Source of the DNA: Cocos nucifera
Taxonomy: Eukaryota > Streptophyta > Magnoliopsida > Arecales > Arecaceae
Direction: 5' to 3'
NCBI GenBank assembly: GCA_006176705.1
Contig: QRFJ01000771.1
Span: forward strand, 124,001 to 188,000
DNA: 64,000 nucleotides
Shown here piece by piece: positions 34,961 through 45,160 of this stretch. The notes under the pieces are model-generated. The model saw only the letters and a list, made by a program, of their open reading frames with translations. It ran no database searches and was not told the origin of the DNA. The translations under genes and the position numbers were made by a program. Position 1 is the stretch's first letter; each line of letters begins with the position of its first letter.

Positions 34961-36055
34961 TCATGTACATAACATGGCATACATGAGGCACCCTATTGCA
35001 GAAGCATAAGGGATCTTGCTCATGCATTCAATCTCTTTTGGTGTGTTGGGACACATTTTCTTGGAGAGATGAATGCCATGTCTGAAGGGTACTAATCCCC
35101 TCTTGGAGTTTTCCATGCTAAACCTCTTTAGCACTTCTTTTATGTACATCTTCTGTGAAAGACCTAGCATCCTATTTGGTCTATCTCTATAGACTTTGAT
35201 TCCTAGAATGAAGGATGCTTCTCCTAGGTCTTTCATGAAGAATTCTTTAGATAACCATATTTTGACTATCATCAACATGAGAATATCATTTTCAATAAGG
35301 AGGATATTATCCACGTATAATACGAGGAAGACAATAGCGCTCCTACTGATCTTTTTGAAAACACAAGATTTCTTCTCATTTTTGATGAAAGCAAATAATT
35401 TGATCACATCATTAAATCGAGTATTCCAGCTCTGAGATGCTTGCTTAAGTCCATATATGGACTTTTGCAGCTTGCATATTTTATGATTAGTATCACTGGA
35501 TGTGAAAGCTAGCAGCTATTCCATATAGATATATTCCTCAAGGTATCCATTTAAGAATGCTGTTTTCATGTCCATTTGCCATATTTCATAATCGAAACAG
35601 GCTGCAACAGCAAGCAATGTGCAGATGGATTTTAGCATAGCTATTGATGAAAAGGTTTTCTGATAGTCGATGTCTTTGCACTGACAATAACCTTTTCCCA
35701 CTAATCTAGCTTTGAATGACTCTACATTCCCATCTGCACTAATCTTTCTCTTGTAGATCCGTTTACACGCAATAGGTACTATACCTTCTAGTGGATCAAC
35801 CAAGGTCCAGACTTGGTTTGAGTGCATCGAGTCAATTTCTGACTTCATTGCCTCTAACCACTTTTTGGAGTTGATATCCGATATTGCCTCGTCATAGGTT
35901 TTGGGATCACCATGAACCCCATTACCTATGAGGAACATTTTTTCTACTTTCTCTAAAATAGTACCTAAGTACCTCTCAGGGGGATGAGAAATTCTTTTCG
36001 ATCTACGAGGTGGAGGAGGTGGTGATTGTATTGGCTCAACCTGATTTGGTTCCAT
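34961..36055 (-). pseudogene. Copia-3 reverse transcriptase
   Basis: Two frames, 35,516-36,055 and 34,961-35,407. The first shows KWLEAMKSEID, ARLVGKGYCQ and WQMDMKTAFLNG. The second has LYVDNILLIEND: the second catalytic aspartate codon is now Asn (35,306-35,317), which would abolish polymerase activity. The remainder reads normally to SLMYAMLCT-type residues (CLMYAMLCT). Confidence 0.85.
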
Positions 36056-36133
36056 GGGGTTCTTAGCTTGTTGCTCTTGGAAGACTTTCTCCTTTAGCTT
36101 GATCTGCTTTCCAATGGCGCTATCTTGAATAAA

Positions 36134-36931
36134 CTATTTTTCAAGAAAAATGGCATGCCGACTCACAATCACATTGTGATCTTTTGGAATGCAGAAATAA
36201 TATTCTAATGACTCTTTAGGATATCCAATGAATCGAGTTCTTAAGGACCTATATTTTAACTTGTCCGCTTGTTGTCTTTTGACATAAGTCGGACAACCCC
36301 AAATTCTGAGATGACTCAGACTTAGTTTCTTATCATGCCATATCTCATACGATGTGGTAGGAATGATTTTAGAGAAAATCCTATTTAGTAAATATATAGC
36401 AGTTAACAGACTATGCCCCCAAAAAATATTAGGAAGGTCTGTGAAACTCATCATGGATCGGACCATATCTAATAGGATCCGATTTCTCCATTCTGAAACT
36501 CCATTGAGTTGAGGTATTTTAGATGGAGTCCACTAAGAGACTATGCCATTTTGCTTGAGATAGTCCAGAAATTTTTGACTATGGTATTCACCTCCTCGAT
36601 CTGATCGAAGAATCTTAATGGATTTTCTAGTTTGCTTTTCAACTTTATTTCTAAATTCCTTGAACTTTTCAAAGGCTTCAGACTTGTGTCTCATAAGATA
36701 CACGTACCCATATCGAGATAAATCATCAGTAAAGGTTATGAAGTAATCAAAGTTGCCTCTAGCCGACACATCAAATGGGCTGCATACATCAGCATGTACT
36801 AGGACATGTAGATCCATGGCCCTTTCCCTATGTCCAACAAAAGGGAGCTTGGTCATTTTGCCATGAAGATATGATTCACAAATTGGATATGACTTGAAAG
36901 TTAATGGACTCAATAGTCCAATTTTTTTCAA
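36134..36931 (-). pseudogene. Copia-3 integrase
   Basis: 36,533-36,931 holds the end of the zinc domain (CESY, one cysteine replaced), VHADVCSPF with the first catalytic aspartate kept, and LRSDRGGEY. 36,134-36,466 holds the C-terminal part (FWGHSLLTAIYLLNR, IWGCPTYVKRQ). The two are separated by stops near 36,500. Confidence 0.8.
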
Positions 36932-37164
36932 TTTGTTAATCCTATCTTCTACTATATGACCTAGCCTTAGGTGCCATAGTTATCTATCATTTGGACTATC
37001 CCTGGGTCATTTTACGACATTCACATTTTGCTTGATATTAAAGATAGATACATCAATATGTAACTGGTAGAGACCGTTAATGAGAAAACCATTTGCAATT
37101 TTATTTCTTTCATAAAGAATATTATAATGGTCCTTAAAAAAACTAATTACGTAACCTTCTTGTG

Positions 37165-38094
37165 CTAAACATGAAACAAAAATAAATTCCTACTTGCGGC
37201 AAGCACATAACAACAATCCCTAAGTACTAAATCTAAGCCAGGTGGTAGTCGAAAAGGGTAGGTTCCCATGGCCACAGTAGCAACTCTTGCTCTATTTTCG
37301 ATGCATAGGATCATCTCACCATCCCTCAACCTCCTGCTATCCTCAAGATCCTGCATAGAAGTACACAAATGAGCACTAGAACCAGAGTCAAGCACCCAAA
37401 TGATTGTAGAAGAAACCATAAGGTTAGATTCAATAATGAGCATACCTTCAGAAGGATCTATCTCCTTTTTATTCTTTAGGGTGGTCAGGTATATAGGACA
37501 GTTCTGCTTTCAGTGATCGTTAGTATTATAATGAAAATACTTTTTTTTGTCAGCAGCCTTCTTCTTCAGCTCTGCCTTCTTTTTCTTTTCACCTTCCACC
37601 TTCTGCCTTTTCACAGACTTCTTCTTCTTTCCAAAAGACTTTCTCTTAGAAGAAGTCCGTTCCATAGCAAGTGCTGAGCCTTTAGAATCTTTTATAGAAA
37701 GCTCAGCAATAACCAGCATATTCATAAGTTCAGTCAAAGTATTCTGAAGTTTATGCATATGGTAGTTCATGATGAAATGCCCATACGCATCAGTCAAGGA
37801 TTGCAGAATTATGTCATTCTACAGATCCTGGTCTAACTTCACTCTGAGCTTCTCAAGCTCTTTCAAGTCCTTGATCATCATCAGATAATGATCTTAGATT
37901 GACTATCCATCATGCATTTTAGCCTTAAATAGTTGTTTAGTGATCTGATATTTGGCTGCGCAACTTTGTTCACCAAACAACTCTTGCAGGTGAGCCAATA
38001 TTTGGCGGGCAATCTTGATATCTTCATGTTGACGCTGAAGCTCATCAGACATCGAGCCCAACATGTAGTATCTGATCTTGTTATCTTCATCCAT
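37165..38094 (-). pseudogene. Copia-3 gag C-terminus and protease
   Basis: 37,165-37,443 carries IWVLDSGSSAHLC with the active-site Asp intact. 37,510-37,797 carries the Lys-rich gag tail and a zinc knuckle with both first cysteines changed to tyrosine. 37,903-38,094 carries YMLGSMSDELQRQHEDIK and LAHLQELFGEQS of gag. Confidence 0.8.
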
Positions 38095-38290
38095 CCATTT
38101 GTCAAGAGATGCTCTCTATTCAGCAGACAGACGAGTTGGTAAGGTGGAGGAGTCCTGGTTCAATACATGAGTTAACTTCTCGAAATCCAAAATGATTTTG
38201 AAGTTTTGGAACCAATCCTTATAATTAGGTCTGGTCAGTCTATGGGTGTCCAAGATACGAGCTAGTGGATTGGATACAAATATTTTTCTT

Positions 38291-40153
38291 TATCTTGTAG
38301 AGAGTCAAAGTTTCTAGTTAGATTTTGTAATTAAGACTTGACCAATTTGTATAGAGGTTTGATTTTTAAACAAATTAGCTCCCACTATTTTCTTCAGATC
38401 TCTATACTTCCTCTGTAGAAATGCAAAAATCTCCACGATTAATGATTTCTAGTGGGTGGTACAGTCCCACCAACTGACTCATCACATCACCTAATAGTTA
38501 TTAGTGATGGATTAGCCAATGAGTGAACAACTCTTATCCAATGATTCTCTAATCATGGTGCATCCAAGCTTGATCTCTAATTCATGAATCTCACCATGCC
38601 CAAAATATTGATCTACTCCTTAGTTAAGTCAGACCCACCATTTGCATAGATTGGATTTCTAATTGGGTCTCTCATCGTATCTAAAATATTGAGCCCAATC
38701 CATCCTTCAGCCCGTAGCGTCCAATGCCTAATAGATATGGTTGCATCTTTCTGGTGCAACTGAACCACTGTGACTAGTCAAGAACAATCAACCCTAAAAA
38801 GGGCTTGCATATCTATAATGGTGGAAGATCTTAGACTTAATCTTTTCTTATAGAGATTTGATTAAGGTCTTTTTAAACTTGATTTGACATAGCCATAACC
38901 ATAATGACTAACCTAGTGGCATGGGTTAGCTCAAATCATTAGCCACCTTAGATCAGGACTGAGTCAATAAATATGGCTAGGTAAGTGACACCAGTGGAAG
39001 GGATATGCCATTAACTCGATAAGAATGCATTCGAGTTGAGTAGCTCTCAATTAAAAACTAGTCGATCGTATCTGCCAAACTTACCTTAGACACCAAATTG
39101 TTGAGCCAGAACCAATTGGGTTCGCCGACAATCCAAACTCTAACCATTAAGCCTAATTAGGTCTTAACTTGATCGATCACTCATGTGACTCAACCTTGAC
39201 CCAGACTTAATCCTATTAGGCTGGTCAATTTAAGCACTCTTGACCCATCTAACCAACTCTTGATTCAGTTTGATCAACCACTATACCTAATTGAGCTACC
39301 CAAGTCTGAACCCAATTTTATGAATATGTCTTAGATCTAAAAATTTTCAATTTTAGATCTAATATATTTTATAATCTTAATTATTAATTAAGTATAGGTT
39401 TCATAAATAAAATATGTAAATAAAATCCTAGGATTTCAGGATCTAGAGTTTTGCAAAAAATAAGTTTTTGATTTCTGATTAAGGATGAATGTGCAGCATC
39501 CCTATACATCATAAGAACAATCCATCGAATGGAAGGAGAGGATCTTTAAACCCTACTTCATTCTTTTGATCGGACGACCAAGGAGAATGCCTTAATTAGA
39601 AACATGATAAATCTACAAAATTAGTTAGATCTACATATATATATCACATATATAAAATTGATCTAACTTAAAAATATGTTTTGCATACATCTCATGTATC
39701 ATATCATGCATATTTTTAGATCTAAATTATCTCATAAATATCTAAAAAATAAAATTTAAATTTGGTCATATCAAATTAAATTTATTCAAGATAACTTTAT
39801 AGAACTATTCTACAACTAATCTAAACATGCATCTATCATATCTCATATGAACAAAATTAAATAAATTTAGTTTTTTATTTTTTAGATCTAATTATAATAT
39901 TTATAATATTAAAAAATAGTAAATAAATAGATCTAAGATTATAATTAATTAAATTAAAATTATGATTATGCTAGACTATACATAGAATAATTCTATTCCT
40001 AGTCTAGTCATGCATCTCATACATTTTAGATCTAGATTATTTAATTTTTTTAATTTTTAATTTTAGATCTAATCACATCTAATGTGACATCTAAAATCAT
40101 CTATTTATTAGATCAAAAATATATTAAAATTATATCTAATTAATACGGGAACC
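38291..40153 (-). other. Copia-3 untranslated leader
   Basis: 1.86 kb, homologous throughout to the leaders of the other copies, AT-rich block at about 39,590-40,140. No supported gene. Confidence 0.7.
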
Positions 40154-40167
40154 TGGTTCTGATACCA
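40154..40167 (-). promoter_or_regulatory. Copia-3 primer-binding site
   Basis: TGGTATCAGAACCA on the minus strand, one change from the other copies. Confidence 0.85.
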
Positions 40168-40169
40168 GT

Positions 40170-42456
40170 TGAAGGGAAAAATCCTGTTTCCCGGGTCAGG
40201 TTCATTCAGATCTGATTGGATCAAGAGGGATATTTTAAAAAATTTTCTCTTAGATCTAAATTAGATCTAAAACTCTATAGATATAATTTTATCAATCTAA
40301 TAAAATAAAATAAATTAAATTAAATTAAATCTAATTTAATTATATCTTATTATAGGAAATCCTATTATCCTATGATGATCCTGATGTTTGCTTGAGGTTC
40401 TAGATGTAGCCATGCAAGTGCCTGACCTCTATCGGTATCCACTCAGGTAGGATCTGAAGATCTTCTCCTTCTCAATCTATCCTCCAAAAATTAGATCTGG
40501 ATCTGATCTTGAAGGACTTCAAAATAGCTTTTGAAGATCAGTCATTGTCTCTTGCAGTAGTACTGCCTTCTTCCTTTCCTGTCGCCTTTCTCTTGCTTGG
40601 ATCGCACCAAACTAGAGCCCAAAGCCTCTTGGGCATGGAGAGGAGAGAGAGGATTAGAGGGTGGCATGGAGAAGGAGAGAGAGGGGCTATGTGGCATGGG
40701 CAAAGGGAAGAAAACTCTAAATCCTAGGCGTAGATAGGGTTTATATAGACCCTACTACGCCATGCAGTGCCACATCATCCCAACCAATCATGGCTCTTTA
40801 TGCAAACAGATCTAAATTTGATTGGTGGGATGACATCATCTGATCCGATCAGATTAGAGTCCCTCACAAACCTTCTTAGGTGGCACCAACTGATCAAAGA
40901 AGACTCTTTGGCACCAACCAAGTAGAGAGCATGAAGCAACCTGGAGTCCCATCTGTATGGGACTCCAGGCATCATGCTCATTGGGCGCATGCCTCCCTAG
41001 GCATGTGCCCCCTACCTTTCTATCTTTTAGCAAGGAGACAAAGCCCCATCTTCTCTCCTATGGGTACATGACACATGGGTAGATGTCTAAGTGTCAAAGG
41101 TCAACATTTGACCAAAGTTCAAAGACAAGATTTAGCAGGTGATGGAAAATGGTAGGTGTTTTCTCAAATTTATCTTACAAATTAAGACAACCCTTTTTTG
41201 ACCTGGACAAGCTCCAGTCAGACCAAGTAAAGGTCCCTGAGTGAGCCCAAACATATTTGGCTCAATCAAGATAAGCTTTAATGATTGTTGAAGGAGAACA
41301 TTTGGTCAATCGTGTGCTAGCACGATTTTCTTGAACCTAATTGAATCTTATTCAAATCAATTGAACTGGGTTAGTCCAATTGATAATATCCAAATCCAAA
41401 CTCTTGTTTGTGTGACCTAGTTAGGTTCAATTTTATGGTAATGGGATATGCATGATCTCTATCATCGACATCATCGACACACCTTCCGATGGATCAAAAC
41501 TTTTCTAATTCAGACAACTAGTATGATCGATCATCCAAATTATTCTAATTACTCCCAAAATCTACCAATGATACCTAGCAGCATATGGTGGCAACCCATC
41601 AGAAATAAAAATAAATCTCTTGGTGCAATTACCTATGTGATTAAGTTCCTCTATCTTAAGCCCTGATCGGATTAGGGTTAAGATGATCTTGTCAAACCCT
41701 AATTTCCATCATATGAATTAATCATTCGATTCAAGTCCAATGTGAAAATCCTAATAGAAACTCTTTCTATTATTTCACTTTGCCATGGCCATGGGCTTAT
41801 GGACTTGATTCTCATGATCATCACAAGGCTGCTCCTCATCTATCGAGGTAGAGATAGATCCCCTATTGGTGCAATCCAATTCCTACAATGAACATGCTAT
41901 AGCCAACATACACCTCAGGATTCTAAATGGCTAGGAGATCGAGTTATGGTGTAGTCAAACTATAACACCCTCAAGGTGAACTGCCGATGCACCTCAGATC
42001 AAAGAACCAGACACACCACTATAGCTTTAAGCTAGTTATCGATGAGAAGTTAGACTTCCTCATCACTGCTCGAGATGGTCACGCTCAGTGCCCTCGTTCT
42101 CTAACGAGTACCTGTACTCTCGCTCTGGTGTCTCTACACCGTAGACTCAAGACTCATCTATCCTAAAGAAATGATCGTACACCAATCTTTCAAAATAATC
42201 ACCATCCTTATGATGATCCTACGGTCGGGAGCATTTCATGAGTTAATAATGAAAATTCATGTCTTAAATTTTCAACTCTTGAAAATATGAGCTATTATTA
42301 CCATTAACTCAAGAGATGTATCACAGACACTTTCAGATATACGTTATGATAGAAAATAATCCATTTTATTATTTATAGTTAAAATTATAATTTTATCCTT
42401 AAATGTGTATTACAAGTGTTAGCCAATTTTGGCTTCTAGGGCACACATATCTAACA
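40170..42456 (-). repeat. Copia-3 5' LTR (2,287 bp)
   Basis: TGAAGG...TCTAACA, TATATAAA complement at 40,740-40,747. Hairpin stems are partly decayed (for example near 41,490-41,545). Confidence 0.95.
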
Positions 42457-43966
42457 TGCACCACCTTGGAATTATAGGATCCCTTCTACTTGATAGCTGC
42501 ATCACTTTTTCTAGACTTTTCTGAAGAACTTACAACATCCATGTACTAGCACATGCTGTACCATTTGACATGATTTTCTCTGAGCTATGCCTGTCCACTT
42601 GCACATGCCGGTCCACCTGGAACTATGCATCACCGATGCTGGTGACAGGATGTCGATCCTCTTACACCCCTCCATTTTAAACTCGTACCAAATTTTCTCT
42701 CCACCTGTGAAACCACCACTATAGAGCTCCACCTATACCCGAAGTCCATCTGATGCTACAGAAGAATCTAACTCTATACCAAAGTCCCTCAAAGTCAACC
42801 ATCCAATGCCGCACTGTTGGGCCTGCCGGTACACCTCCAACACTATTGCTGCACCTTTGAACCCTTCGCACTCTGCAGCCCTCTTTGAAGCCATATTGAA
42901 TACCTTTGCAACACATGAGCACCTCTAAAATCTAAGAGCTCATCCAACTCTTCTGAATCCATCGACTAAATCCTATGAAATTTCACCCTAGCCTTCTTCT
43001 CTTCTGCCCCTACACCAGCCATCGCTTCAGTCGCGCTTGGAAGAACTACAGCTCAAACCCTATCCAAGGCTTAAACCCACCTATCTCATCCAGAGACTCC
43101 TGAGACTCCCTAACTTTCCCTGAGACCTACTTTTGATCTTTCTGAGATGCCTCCTGACACTTCCTACTGAGATACCTCTCTCAACTGCTACACTGCCTAG
43201 CCTCTCACAACCTCGTGCCTCAGGAAAGCACTACTGCAGCACTCCAGTGCTTCCTGCCTCATCTTGACACTGCCTCCTCATAGGAATCTGGGTCATCTCT
43301 TGCTATACACAAACCATCCTCCACCTGAATGATGACTCTCCCTAGTGCTCTTGCAGAAGAAAATTGATCAAAGATACTACCGACTGCTAGATGCCCCTGG
43401 CACTCCTTGAGATTCCATAGCTCTCCTTGACACCTGCTCTAGATCTCCTTAAGATTCCCTTGACACTCTTTGCTTAGATACCTTCCTCGACTACTGCACC
43501 ATCGAGCGTCTCTCAGTCCCTGTGCCTCCAGGGTAGCACTGTTACAGCACTGCAGTGCTCCCTGACTCGTCTCTGTGTAGCTCTACAACCACCTAGCCTT
43601 AACCTACTGGACCTCCATGGATCATCCATCTTCATCACTTCCAAGGCTCCATAAATACATAGTCTGGTCGAACAACTGAATACATCTCTGACTACTTTCC
43701 TACCTTCTTGCAATCGAAGGACATACGGTCGCTTCTTCAGTCTTCCTTCGACCATTACCCCTTGAAAAATCTCTCTTCATCCATCAAATAGTCCCACACT
43801 ATCCATCTTCCTAAAGAACCTTGATGCTCTCTATTGAGATATCTCCCTCGGCTACTGCATCGCCAAGCCTCTCTCAGTCCTGCATCTCTAGGAAAGCACT
43901 ACTACAGCACTCCAGCGCTCCCTATCTATCTACCGTCATACACTTTGGTCTTTCTATCGAGATCGA

Positions 43967-44167
43967 CTAGCAAATCAAGCACCCAAACCTTCTATCCTGA
44001 GAAAATTTTTTTTTGTTAAACCTCTCAATCTCCACCTTCAACCCACTACTCTCGGATAGCCAAACGATAGCAATAACAAAAGTATATCTGAGGCATACCA
44101 TGGAATACTTATGCAGATTCTTGATTTCACCTTGTATGACATCTTCTTCTCTTCCAAGCACCATCAA
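43967..44167 (-). pseudogene. B-III gag-like N-terminal remnant
   Basis: 66-codon frame with VIQGEIKNLHKY and ERFNKKKFSQDRRFG, parallel to 403-648. It begins next to the primer site at 44,167-44,179. Conservation between separate units suggests a once-translated peptide, but the frame is short and may simply reflect shared ancestry. Confidence 0.4.
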
Positions 44168-44179
44168 GCTTTGATACCA
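44167..44179 (-). promoter_or_regulatory. B-III primer-binding site
   Basis: TGGTATCAAAGCT on the minus strand, 2 nt from the LTR. A second copy of the same 13-mer lies inside the LTR at 44,210-44,222. Confidence 0.75.
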
Positions 44180-44181
44180 AA

Positions 44182-45160
44182 TGTTGGTGCAATCACCATG
44201 GCATCACCTAGCTTTGATACCAATTATTGAGAACCATGGTATTGCTCGAACACCAATCCTCTTGATATCACAAGTCCTGATATCATGTTGCTAAAGCTCC
44301 TGATCATTAGCATGGATTTGAAGGGATCTTTGACGTTCTCAAAGGTAGCATACTATAGATCATCATCTAGATCTATGCTGGGGCACCTCCCTCCTTGGTC
44401 CTGAGGTGTCCTCTCTCTCTAGAGCTTCTGTAAGAACCTAGGGCAACAACACTAAAGAGAAGAGAGAAAAGAGATTGAGGGAGAAAAGATCTATATTGAT
44501 TGCTCCTTTTAAAAATCCTAATACAACCTATGTATATACATAGCCATTAGGCCCAACCAAAAACTTTCCTAGCTAACCCAATACATGAAAGCACTCACAG
44601 AGCCCATGTACACCCATGTCTCCTATGCTATCATCCCTTGGATCTAAATCTGATCCATACATGAGTTAGCCCCTTTAAAACCTCTCAAACCAGGCTTTAA
44701 GACCCCTAGGATAAGTTCCAATCCTAGCCCCAAATAGATCCTAACGTAGCTCTACCCATGCACCGAGCCGGCTCTGTCTTAGTACTAAGTCGGCTAACCT
44801 ATGATTGGGTCAGCTCAATTTTTGATTAAACTGATCTAGTTGCATACAATCCTGCAGTGCTGAATGTACTTGTCTTTATTTGGCCTATGCATTAAGACTT
44901 AGCTAACCCAATCTTAGATTGAGCTGACTAACCTGTAGAAGAGTCCTCTTCTATAGTCTTCATGCTCCAGCTTTGATTCCTTACTCCATCTTGTATTTTA
45001 GGTCTCCGAAGTATCAACCAAGCCCCTCAAGATTCTTAACACCTAAACCTTAACACCATGGAGGGCTAAATAGTACCTCCACCCTAGGACAACTCCTGTC
45101 CTAGTCCTAGGACCACTTCTATCCTAGTCTTCTAGAGTCAACACGCTGACTCCTTTCGTG
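44182..45160 (-). repeat. B-III 5' LTR, truncated at the right
   Basis: 979 bp. Pairs with the split 3' LTR. Stops at '...gactcctttcgtg', about 40 bp short of the expected TGTGAGGATT start, where unrelated sequence begins. Confidence 0.8.

Larger units (their letters stand above)
34337..38290 (-). pseudogene. Copia-3 gag-pol polyprotein, decayed
   Basis: All domains are present but interrupted. Gag is about 37,510-38,290, protease 37,165-37,443, integrase 36,134-36,931, RT 34,961-36,055 and RNase H 34,337-34,960. The stop complement is at 34,337-34,339. Key residues are lost: YVDD has become YVDN, the zinc knuckle cysteines read KYFHYN, and CESC of integrase reads CESY. Unlike copia-2 it keeps the whole protease-to-integrase segment. 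Confidence 0.85.
32042..42456 (-). mobile_element. Copia-3: full-length, older copia element
   Basis: 10,415 bp with both LTRs complete and a perfect TGCAC duplication (32,037-32,041 and 42,457-42,461). The uninterrupted paralogue of the site is near 28,540-28,550 (ttggcaccaccc). Many stops and substitutions, and clearly more LTR differences than in copia-2, mark it as older. Confidence 0.95.
42462..44181 (-). other. B-III internal region, main part
   Basis: Continues 31,848-32,041 after copia-3. Three copies of the B module occur near 43,140, 43,470 and 43,840, about 330-370 bp apart, each with '...tactgagataYct...ctgc...cctctc' followed by '...agcactRctRcagcactccag'. A gag-like remnant sits at 43,967-44,167. 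No pol motif. Confidence 0.65.
663..45160 (-). mobile_element. B-III: oldest family-B element, hosting four nested insertions
   Basis: Removing the nested elements leaves a 3' LTR of 150+22+849 = 1,021 bp (663-812, 10,829-10,850, 30,999-31,847), an internal region of about 1.9 kb (31,848-32,041 and 42,462-44,181) and a 5' LTR at 44,182-45,160. The two LTRs share a segment absent from B-I and B-II LTRs (near 31,690-31,780 and 45,030-45,130), which pairs them. No pol domain is seen, so the element is non-autonomous. Its 5' LTR lacks the last ~40 bp at the right. It hosts copia-1, B-I (which itself carries B-II and copia-2) and copia-3. The 3' LTR doubles as the 5' LTR of the partial unit at 1-661. 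Confidence 0.8.
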
